This document shows, one piece after another, positions 13,701 through 25,700 of a stretch of 64,000 bases of DNA. The position numbers and the translations under genes were made by a program. The stretch comes from Actinernus sp. WN-2022 (taxonomy: Eukaryota > Cnidaria > Anthozoa > Actiniaria > Actinernidae), in assembly GCA_030867875.1 (NCBI GenBank), contig JAOWCC010000019.1, positions 82,860,861 to 82,924,860 on the forward strand, in the 5' to 3' direction. How positions within the stretch are numbered: position 1 is the first letter of the stretch; the number at the start of each line of letters is the position of its first letter. The notes under the pieces are model-generated. The model worked only from the letters and a program-made list of their open reading frames with translations, searched no databases and was not told the DNA's origin.

Positions 13701-16700
13701 GCTCGTTCTTACTCTCAATTGCTTTTCATTTTCTGGTGAATTTTACAAGCAGACTAACGGCGTAGCTATGGGCACTAAAATGGGCCCCAGTTATGCTAAC
13801 CTTTTTGTTGGTTATGTAGAGGAACAAATTTTTGATCAGTACGACGGTCCTACGCCTGATTTTTTCGGTCGTTACATCGATGACTGCATCGGTGCAACTT
13901 CTTCTAGTAAACGGGATCTAGAACGGTTTATTGATTTTGTTAACAACTTTCATCCGGCTCTCGACTTCACATGGGAGATTTCAGATGTTTCTATCACTTT
14001 TTTGGATGTCAATGTTTCTGTTAGCGGCAATAGTCTAACCACTACTGTTCATTACAAGCCAACTGATTCACACAGTTATTTATTGTTTTCATCTTCTCAT
14101 CCTACACATGTTAAAACCTCTATCCCGTATTCTCAATTCCTTAGGCTTCGCCGTTTGTGTAGCGATGAATCCGACTTCAATTCGAAGTCCGAGGAGATGC
14201 ACCAGTTCTTTGTCGAGCGCGGTTATCCTAACGCTGTTGTGACAACTGCATTGGACCGCGTCCGTGTCATCGACAGAAGAACGGCTCTGCTACCGTCCAA
14301 ACCTAAAACTCAAGATAGGATTCCGTTTCCATTGACGTACCATCCGTCTAATCTGTCTATCAAGAAAATTATCCAGAGGAACTTTAAGATTTTACAGAGT
14401 GATCCAGAGACCGCCTCTATTTTCCCTCAGCCTCCTCTCATTTCTTTCAAACGTGACAAGAATCTCCGTGATTCCCTAGTCAAAGGATCACTACAACCTG
14501 ATCTTCAACCAGGCACTTTTAAATGTTCTAGGACACGATGTAATACCTGTGCTTACACTAAACCTACGACATCTATTTCAGGACCTAAAAGCTCTCTTAA
14601 AGTCAGTGACCATTTTGATTGTACTTCCAGTAATGTCATTTATTGTATCACCTGCACACTTTGTAACAAACTCTACATCGGAGAAACAGGGCGAAGATTA
14701 GGAGATCGATTCCGCGAACACTTGCTAGATGTTAGAACTAACAGCAAGGATCTCGCCAAACCTGTAGCTCGTCACTTTAACCTTCCTGGTCATTGCACTA
14801 ATCACATCACTGTATGCGGCATTTCTCTGCATCAAGGTACTACCGACACTCGTAAACGCAAAGAACAGAACTTTATTTTCAAATTAGGAACTTTGTCACC
14901 TCACGGTATTAATGAACGCTTTTCGTTCATTTAATTTCAGAATTCACGTATTCACTCACACTTAGATCAGCATGTTTCCTTAGTTTACTCATCAACACTT
15001 GCTGTTACAACAATTAGCATTTCTATTGTTGGCGCATTTTTCTTTGATCACAATTGATCCGAGATTAATCATGCATTGGCGCAATTTCCTTTTATCCCAA
15101 TTGATCCGAGTACATGTTTCCTCAGCGGTAAGCATGTACTCGACACTATATTAACCGTTTCCCCAACCACAATAACCTCTTTTGCTCTGACGAAGGGCTA
15201 GCGCTCGAAACGTCAGCTGCTACTCGCTTTCCACGGCGGTTAGCATACCTCAATCGACTTTAGTTGATTACATACCCGTGACTGAACAGAACTTTCTAAT
15301 CTACTTCTACTTAAATATCTTGTAGAATGTTTATTGCTCTCTGGGAAAGCCTCTCTGGTTGGTAGTATGTTGTTCCAGCATCTAAAATCAGAGAATAATT
15401 TACTTCAACTCGGAATGGCGTCTCAGTTGTTATGACGCCGAAACCATGACGCCGATATACGTGATAAATTTTCACTTTACAACTTATCTAAGTTCTAGAC
15501 TACAACATACCCCGTAACTTATATCATTTGAAAGCTTTTAATGCATACTTTCACTTTTAAAACATTATACCGTTGCGTTTTCAAGAGAGCATCTAAAATC
15601 AGAGAATAATTTACTTCAACTCGGAATGGCGTCTGTTGTTATGACGCCGAAACCATGACGCCGATATACGTGATAAGACACGCCGATATACGTAAAACAC
15701 ACGTGGATTGAAAGTAATGTATGGCCTCCATCCACGTGGTCTGTCTACAAAAAGGCCATACGCACAAACAATGACGTGGAAGGCTGGCATAATGCCCTAA
15801 ACCGGCGCGCCTCAGGAAGATGCCAACTACCATTCTATCTTATGGTAAATCTGCTACACCGCGAGGCCATGCTTGCAACCCTACAGATGCGGTTGGTATC
15901 TGAGAGAAAGCTGACCAGGATACAAAGAAAGAGGTACAGGGACTTACAAGGAAAGCTATTTGAACGCTGGGATGTGTATATGCAAGACGGAAATGGCAGA
16001 CGATTATTAAGAGCCTGCTCCCATCTCTGCGCTGGACCAAGATAAAAAAGAACACTAGGCATCAAATTACAACAGTAAATAGATAGGTTTCAATATATAT
16101 TATATCTTCAATTGTGAAACAGAATTACAATAAACCTTCAAATGTTACGTTTGCATCGTATTTTCTTGCATGTTCTTGACTGTAAAATTGCATGTAATCG
16201 CAAAAAAAAAAAATCATCTGTATGGTTTCATCTGTACTAAAAGATCGCTTTCCCAAGATACATTACCTAACATTTTTCAGTTTCTACCAGATATATCCAT
16301 TATCTGCCCTCAAAAATCATTGGTGGACTCTCACATTCGATCTAAGGTCTTCTCACGAACTTTAGAATAGTTGCTTTGGAAAGATGATCTTTACGGCTAC
16401 TCAGAAATCGAGTAGGCGGCGCTACTCGGAAATCAATAGTTTTCCCCTACCCCTCCCCCTCCATGTGTCATTCGATCCCAGGTCTCAATTACGCTGGACC
16501 AATATGGCAGCCGCTTCGATGATCCTCAATGAAGTTATAAACGGCGCGTCTTCACATAGAATTACTAAAGTCAAACCAAAATTCAAAGGTTATAAATTGC
16601 TCATTGAAGTTATGAACGGCAATGAATTCAAGTTGGATCGAATGAACTCTACGATGGATCGAACTGACTCATAGGTGGATCGAAAGAACCAGGCTACCGC

Positions 16701-19700
16701 CAAGGCGTCTTCACATAGAATTACTAAAGTCAAGCCAAATTCAAAGGTAAAAAAATAAAAGGTTATAAATTCCTCAATGAAGTTATAAACGGCAATGATT
16801 CAAGTTGGATCGAATGAACTCGACGATGGATCGAATGAACTCGACGATGGATCGAACTGACTCATGGGTGGATCGAAAGAACTGGATCGAAAGAACTGTG
16901 GATCGAATAAACCGTAAACCATTTTAAGTATGTACATGTATGCGTATATATACGTTAAATGTTTTGGGTGAAACAAGAACATTACTTAAAAGCTAAGCCT
17001 AAGACTTTAACAGGTTGAAGTGTTCTTAATTTGTAATTCACTGTGAGTTTACTAAGTTAAAATCATTTACTAAAAAAGTTTAAGACCTCGGAAACTTGTA
17101 TTTGAAATCCAGAGCCTTCGTTATTTCGGTCAGCGGAGCGTAACATTTTGCCGCGGTGTGGATTAGGCTAATTATTAATCCAGGATTAAGGGCAATCTTA
17201 GTTCGATTTTCTAACTCGAGAACTACATGCACGTTTGACGTTAAAAGCTTAATTATTACAAGAGGAGAAATGACAGTTATGTTTCTACTCGTCTTGCTCG
17301 ATTTGGAAACAAATACCTTCTACCGAGAGAACCAAAATCATGGGCTTCAAACAACTAGGCCCTGATCAGTTTGTGATGGTGTTTTTAAACTGCACTAAAA
17401 CACATTCTACAAGAAGTTCCAGCTGTGTACAGTAGCGTTTGGTCTAAAATAAGTTCGAAATACATGTATGAAGTTATCGATAGCGTATGCAAAAACAAGT
17501 TTGAATAGTTAATTTGTATGACCATTCGTTGAAACGTAACTATATTAAGTCTATAGTAGAGAAAGAAGACACGATTATTAAATCACTTTCTGAGATAAAC
17601 CTTTTTCTAAAATGCTGTAAAACATGGAATCTATTGATAAACTGCAATCAGTTGCCTGTATTGTCAGGAAACAATCATAGGCACACTGAATTTAATGGCA
17701 TGATAACAGATTGAAAATACTAATATTTGTGCTATTACAAATATGTAACCACATAATTTATGTCCAGTTCCAATTGATGCAAGTTTGTAAAATTTTAAAA
17801 TCTCCTTTTCATCCTTTTATAGCTCAATGTGCAACTTATTCTCTCTGGCTGTGTCAAACACAAGGGCAAGGTAGATAGAACTGTTGGTGCCTTATTGTAG
17901 ATGCTTCACATGTATACATGCATCAGGAGTTCCGGACTTCCGGTTGGATCACACTGCATTCTGGGTAGGTGGGCTCAGAAAAGTGGGCATTAACTTCCAG
18001 AGCGGCCATATTGGATTTGAGCGCAGTCAACTTGGAAACTTTATTAATCCCGTTCTAAAGCTTAAACATCGACTTAGAACTCCCAACTGAAGAATCTGTA
18101 AAGGTAAGATATTCCGTGTATTAGGTAGTAAGTTTTTGAACTTGCAAAGGAGCAAAAATTGACTGCACTCAAATCCAATATGGCCGATCTAGAAGTTAAT
18201 GCCCACTTTTCTGAGCCCACCTACCCAGAATGCAGTGTGATCCAACCGGAAGTCCGGAACTCCTGATGCATGTATGCATACAGTGTATTAGCTAGCATAA
18301 TTTATATACTAACCAGTTCAAGCCACTGACTATTGGCAAACATGGAATCTGATTGGCTATGCAGGCCTCATCTATCAATCATTAGTAGAAACCAACTTAA
18401 GTGTTCTATCACGAATCCTGCAATCTGATTGGCTAATTATAAGCTACTCTATCTAATGGCTGGCAAGTTGTCAAAATGTAAACAAAATATTGTTTCAGTT
18501 TAAGAAGAACTACTAGTTGGTTTCTACTAACACAATTAGACTACTCACTCTTTGTTCCTATGGCTGATAGTTGATTTGGAGCTACATGTACGCTTCATAG
18601 TCTAATTGTTAAGTATCAGCCAAGAGAAATCTTGAGCTCACAGTCTAATTTGTTAAGCAGATAGCAATTTTGAAGAAGTCGAGTGTGCGCAGACACAAAT
18701 CAGCTCAAAAATTGCTTAATATGTTCCAACGTTTTTCACAGGTTTTTCTCTATATAAATCAACAGCTAAGTTGGTTAGAAACGTTGCTTGGTTATACTAA
18801 AACAATTAGTTTTCTTGTTCTTGATTTCTATCGACTGTGATAGTTGACTCGGGGCTTCACCAACTTTCAGCCAAGAGAAACCTTGATCTTGCAGTCTAAT
18901 TGTCAAATAGGCCATTTTGACGATGTTGCGCACTCATCAGTAGAACAATAGATGCTAGCTGCTAAGACTCGTTCTGGTTCACCAGCCTTTTGTTATCCCG
19001 GCTGCAGGTCCCGGCTAGATAGCTTTACAGGTTTTTTCGGGTCTTCCTACTCATCTATATATTATAATTAGCTATTCAACGGTGATCTTGTATTTGTAAT
19101 CGTAGTGAGTGAAATAAATGTTGTTGTTGTTATTTAAAACAGATAGCCATTGTTCTAGCTGCATGCGCAACTTCGTCAAATTGGGCTATAGACTGCAATT
19201 TTGAAGAAGTCAAATATGTGCAAAATCGACTTAAAAATTGCTTATGCTCCAACTTTTTTCACAGATTTTTCTCTATATATATTGGCAGCTAAGTTGAAAA
19301 GAACTGTAGCTTGGGCTTGATTATGCTGAAATAATAATATTACATTTGTGAGCTCGATCAAGTTTGTAGTTGACTTGGAGCTTTGCTCTGATTGTAGTTA
19401 ATATAATGCCCTTCTTCATCCACATTTTACAGATCTTTTATGATATACCAGCATCATTGTTTCCTCTACAGGGAATTGGTTTTTATTATCAGTACCTGGA
19501 GCACGTGTATCAGGTTGGTGCAAATTAGGGTCAATCATGGTTTCTCAGAAACTATCCAACCCGCTTGGGTATAACAGGGCTTTCAACACAGGGCTCTGGC
19601 AGTTGCTTTTCAAGACCTGTACACTGCCGGTTATTTTCTCTTTATCAACAGACAATGAAACTTTTGCTTGACTTTTAGCCTTTTGTCACAGATGACTACT

Positions 19701-22700
19701 TTCTATGTTGACCTCCTACTCAAAAACATTTTGAAAGCCCTGGGGATACATGTGTAATTGATTAATGATTGACCATTAAATTTAGGGGGGGGGGATAGGT
19801 GGGATAGGTGGGATAGGTGGGATAGGTGGGATAGGTGGGATAGGTGGGATAGGTGGGATAGGTGGGATAGGTGGGATAGGTGGGATAGGTGGGATAGGTG
19901 GGATAGGTGGGATAGGTGGGATAGGTGGGATAGGTGGGATAGGTGGGCGTTTCCCAGAAACTGTGATTGATCCATAGATGATATGTTGAGTGCATGTACT
20001 ACATTTTTGTACATAGAGCAGATTTCGTATGAGTGGGACAAACTATAGCACTGACTACAGCACGGTTACCATACGGCATGCCGTGACGTGGAAATGGTTT
20101 AGAGCAGATTTCGCATGAGTGGGACAAACTACAGCAATGACTACAGCACGGTTACCATACGGCATGCCGGACGTTGAAATGGTTTAGAGCAGATTTCGCA
20201 TGAGTGGGACAAACTACAGCAATGACTACAGCACGGTTACTGTACGGCATGCCGGACGTTGAAATGGTTTAGAGCAGATTTCGCATGAGTGGGACAAACT
20301 ACAGCAATGACTACAGCACGGTTACTGTACGGCATGCCGTGACGTTGAAATGGTTTAGAGCAGATTTCGCATGAGTGGGACAAACTACAGCAATGACTAC
20401 AGCACGGTTACTGTACGGCATGCCGTGACGTTGAAATGGTTTAGAGCAGATTTCGCATGAGTGGGACAAACTACAGCAATGACTACAGCACGGTTACCAT
20501 ACGGCATGCCGGACGTTGAAATGGTTTAGAGCAGATTTCGCATGAGTGGGACAAACTACAGCAATGACTACAGCACGGTTACTGTACGGCATGCCGTGAC
20601 GTTGAAATGGTTTAGAGCAGATTTCGCATGAGTGGGACAAACTACAGCAATGACTACAGCACGGTTACTGTACGGCATGCCGTGACGTTGAAATGGTTTA
20701 GAGCAGATTTCGCATGAGTGGGACAAACTACAGCAATGACTACAGCACGGTTACTGTACGGCATGCCGTGACGTTGAAATGGTTTAGAGCAGATTTCGCA
20801 TGAGTGGGACAAACTACAGCAATGACTACAGCACGGTTACTGTACGGCATGCCGTGACGTTGAAATGGTTTAGAGCAGATTTCGCATGAGTGGGACAAAC
20901 TACAGCAATGACTACAGCACGGTTACTGTACGGCATGCCGTGACGTTGAAATGGTTTAGAGCAGATTTCGCATGAGTGGGACAAACTACAGCAATGACTA
21001 CAGCACGGTTACCGTACGGCATGCCGTGACGTTGAAATGGTTTCACATTGTTTTTGTCCTGCTGATCAAATCAAATCACAGAGTTACAGTACAGCACGGT
21101 TACAGACATGCCGTAGTTTGTCACATTCATACGAAATCTGCTCTACTATATTCTTGTACATACATGTACCACACACCTCAAACAACCACATACCACATAC
21201 TATCTGGTACCACTCACTTTACCACATCAGGGCTGAAAATTTGGCTCACACACTTAAAAATGTTTCTGACTTGGACTAATGATTCCATGTTTTTTTTATT
21301 ATTCTCACTGAACAGAATCAACCAGCGTTAGACCATGTCAGTCAGTTTGCCAAAGGCTATGAAGATTATTTACAGTGTCCTCTACAGGTATTACAACGTT
21401 GTACTTCATACTTCATACTTTATTCACCTTTCCTTAAAAAGGCTTTTCAAAGACAAAATACAATACAACTACAGTGTACATGATAATTTGAATTACATCT
21501 ATTAATTTAACCTATTTTGACTAAACATTTAAATTGCATTTAATTTCAATCAAGCATTGAAGGAGGAGACATTAATTGTCTGTAGCCAATTAACAGGCAT
21601 CAATCTTACATGGACTTAAAACTGCACAACACCATGACAGCGCCTTTAACGCTGTCTCTGGTTAGCTCAGTGCAAAGGCCTGAACAGCACGTTATGGGAA
21701 TCTAAAGAAAATGTTGGGAATCAGGAGACGGAATTTAGCAGGAAATTATTGATACTACTGAAATTTCTTTGGGAAATGGAACACTTTTTGAGAAAACATT
21801 TATACTGTCCTGCTCAAACACTGCCTCGTAACCAGGCGCTTTTTTGAAAATATATATTAGAGAGCAAAGGAACACGGGAAGTGATTAGAGATAGCACAAA
21901 GGACCATCAGAGATAGTGCAAAGGACCAAGGGAAGGGTGAAAGCGCCTGGGAACGAGGCAGTCTCAAACAGGCCTTGTTGGGCTGTGTTTCTGGGCACGG
22001 TTGTGGTGTGCTGGTCAGATTGAGAGTTCAAACTCCTGCCACACTAGCATTTAAAGGGACACTTTCAACTCCCAAAAGATTTTCTCATGACGAAAGACAA
22101 AAATAACTACTCAGATTGGCAGGGTATGCGTTGCAGGTATACTGGAGAGGATGAGACACAATTTTGATGAAGGATGGCAAAGATTGGAGTGGATGAAAAA
22201 AATACTTCTTTTAATAAAAAAGTTAGAGCGACTTGAAATCGTTAACTGTAACCGAAATTCAATTTTTAGAATAAACTTTTGTAATCCATTTTAAACTTTG
22301 CCGTCCTCTATCGAAAAGGTATGAAAAGCATATCAGGATATTCACACAGTACTTCTCTTCTATCTCAGGGTGTTATTTTTGTAGTGTTTTTTTTAAAGAA
22401 ACTTCAGTGTTCGATAGTCCACTTCCGCGATATGCTTTACTTGTCACGCACAAAGGTTTCAATACGAAGCCCCGTGCTAAATTAAATTTATTCTTTTCAC
22501 AGAGAAAAGAATAAATTTAATTTAGCACAGGGCCTCGAATTGAAACCTTTGTGCGTGACAAGTAAAGCATATCGCGGAAGTGGGCTATTCGATTGACAGT
22601 GTATCTTTAAAGTTTTAAGATACTTAACTCAGGGTAGAAATATGGTCGCTTAATTATGAGAGGTGGCCACACAGAGGTTCCAGTGTACAAAATTATTCCA

Positions 22701-25700
22701 GATTTATGTTCTGTCAGTCATACATATGCATTTTGCTATGTTTAGAAACTTTATATATTTTATTTTAACCTTACATGACATTTCGATGGAGCGGATTTCG
22801 TGTGAGTGGAACAAAAATATGGCATGTCCGTAGCCCTACCGTAACGATACTGTAACTTACTGTACCGTAACTCTGTAATTTGATTGAATCAGAAATACGA
22901 AAACAATGGGAAACCATTTCAATGTTACGGCATGTCGAACAGTAACCATGCTTAGGCCTTTGCCCATACAAAATCCACCCTAAGCTGTTTTAATACAATA
23001 CTGAAGTTCATATATTTGTACAAAGCTAAACACACATTTATGTTTTGATCTTCCTGTAGCCGCTTTCAGATAATCTGGAGTCTCAAACTTATGAGATATT
23101 TGAACGAGATCCAGTGAAGTATTCAGAATACCAAAAGGTAAGATGGTCATAACATAAAAATATAATCAAACGGTGTCGGTGTTTTCCATTTCTATTTCTT
23201 AGCTGTCTTCAGAAAAAAACTGGAGGAGCTTCTAGGGTGCTCAGGCAAATATTTTGATCGGCGAGAAAGGAACTTTATGTGTATCATATTTTTCGAAAGG
23301 CTAATGGCGAATAAAGGAACTAGTAAACGCCAGAAGTCGAGGAAAACGGTTTTATAGCGATACTTACTGCCACGTCATCCATTGTCATTAATGTGCCAAC
23401 CAGAGATCCATTGGTTCCTGACACAGAGTAGCCTGCTATGCAGACGTATTTTTTCACTCTCATAAATTAGAAGAATAAAGTAACGTCTGCTTACCCGAGC
23501 GCTTAATTAGTTTCCAATATAGTACACGCCTCATTGTGTTATGGACCAATCAGATAGTACCTTCCATATCCTGGAAAGTGACGTAATGTTGCATTTAAAA
23601 GGATTCAGACAATACATTTGCCATTGACCAATTATAGGAGAGTGTTCACTGGCGCGCCGATTCACTAAAATTCTAACAATGGCTTCGATTGGGCAGAAAA
23701 ATAAAACAAACGTGCTGACGTCTGCTTGAATTTTGGAAACTAATTAAGCGCTCGGGTAAGCAGACGTTACTTTTTTCTTCGAATTTATGAGAGTGAAAAA
23801 ATATGTCTGCATAGCAGGCTAGACACAGAGCGGCCTTTTGAAATTGTGGTTGGCACATTAGCTTAACAATTTTAATGTTTATCAACACGAAGTATCTCTA
23901 TACCTCCCGTCGCTGTCCTGGTTGTTTAAGGTCCATAGTGGTTAGGAAATAAAACTATATTATGTGATAGAGCTGAATCAGTGACTGAGATCTGCCCCAT
24001 GGCCTTGTGGTTTGGCCCAATATTGGTCAGGTCCAATTCTGACTGACCTAATGCTTCCTGACCTTGTTATGTTAATTAATTGTTATAATGTATTAAGACA
24101 ACTGTTTTCTTCTTCACAGGCTGTTTACCAGGCTTTAGTAGAAAGAGTTTCTGATGACAAAAAAGATTCTGTCCTCACGTAAGCAAGGCCTTGTTACCTT
24201 AGTGTACTTAGAACATGGTCACACCCACTCGACCAATCAGCGTTCCCCATTTCAGCTGTCTAAATCCCATAGTTAAGTCTCACTAATTAGTATTCTCTAT
24301 ATAGAGAATACTAATTACTCCCCTAGTCTAGACCCTGTATATTATTTCGAAATGTTCAGAGTTTCTTACAGTAGTTGCCAATAATTTCAGAAAAAAATGT
24401 CTCGTGGATGTGACCAAATTCTAAGATGGTTAGATAATGAACACTCGAATTCTATGCGATTTAGAGTGCCTCGCATTTAGATAGTCTATCTGCATTTAGA
24501 TAGTCTATCTAAATGTGAGGCACTCTAAATCACATAGAACTCTCGTGCCATTATCTAACCCTTACATTTTCATTTTTCACAACCAATACATTCTCTGATA
24601 CCCAGTGGGAACAAGGAGGAGGGGGAGAAGAAAAAGGGCGGAACAGAAGTTTACCCTAACCCTAGGGGGAAAGGAAGAGAAGTTAACCCTAACCCTAGAG
24701 GAGAAAGGAACCCCCATAACCCGAAAGGAAGAGAAGCTAACCCTAACTCTATGGTAGCTAGAAATGCCTAACCCCCATTTTTCTTCTTTCCCAAGGACAG
24801 ACCCACCGGAAAATGAAATGTGCGGTTTGTTTTATTCAGAATTAGCAAACTTTCCCAACAAAATAGAGAATGTGCGTAACGTTGTGACGTCATCTGTGCA
24901 TGTGTACTCTACTAGATCTCTAATGGACCCAATATAATGGACTAATCCGAGTGTTTCGTCTTGTTTATTGTATCATAGACTATATCGCAATCCCGCCGTC
25001 GCAGTGCACTCTGGGATGGATATCTCAGTTTTTCATTGTTGTTGCTGGGCGGCCATCTTGGATTTAACAATGGAAACTGAGATATCCATCCCAGAGTGCA
25101 CTGCGACGGCGGAGTTGCGATATAGTCTATTAAAAGCAATCTTGTCCATGTCGTTCGTGCAGGGTTATCATGGTTGTTGGTGCAGGTCGTGGACCTCTAG
25201 TCAGGGCGTCGTTAACAGCCAGTCGAGACTCGGGACGTAGAGTACGTGTTTATGCTGTGGAGAAGAACCCCAATGCTGTAGTCACGTGAGTTGGACAGCA
25301 TTCATGTCTTACGTATTGTATGATCAGTTTATGATCATAATATTAATCATTTTTTTCAGTAACTGTTAAAAGAAGATCAACTTGATCAATATATGTGTGA
25401 CGAGTATACGTTTTCTGTTAATTTTGAATCAACAGGCCCGTATAGAAATTAACTTTTTTTGCCACTAGAGAAATTTGGAAGTTCTTTTTTTTATGCTAGC
25501 AAACGCAAAAAGTAAAATATCTAAATAAGGTTTTATGTCTTTTACTAATGCAAGCGCATGGTTAGAACAAAGCATTGGTAAAGTAGCACATTTTCATTGT
25601 TTTTAAGTATAAATAAGTTGATATGTATTGGAGACTTCTCAGTGAGTAAGTTACTAAACAAATCGAAAGGTTTTTGACAGTTTGTTTACACTGTTTGTAC

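Larger units (their letters stand above)
12117..16914. mobile_element. Mutator-like DNA transposon carrying a nested Penelope-like element
   Basis: The ends mirror each other: CGGTTTATTCGATCCACAG at 12117 and its complement ending at 16914. Arrays of TTCGATCCA-type boxes follow at each end (12120-12240 and 12590-12690; inverted at 16630-16910). Near the right end is the C-terminal part of a MULE transposase (15716-16045), which points to the Mutator superfamily. The middle is occupied by a Penelope-like retroelement. A clear target duplication was not found. About 158 bp near the right end is tandemly duplicated (about 16550-16700 and 16708-16880). Located in the PRMT5 intron 9753-17822. Confidence 0.65.

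Noticed and set aside
19703..20041. Ser-His-Leu and Tyr-Pro-Thr repeat proteins on the minus strand
   Set aside because: They read the 9-bp minisatellite; nothing outside it looks coding.
24640..24760. CCCTAA-like runs as an internal telomere repeat
   Set aside because: Only scattered TAACCCTAACCC motifs mixed with GGAAAGGAAGAG; no regular array.
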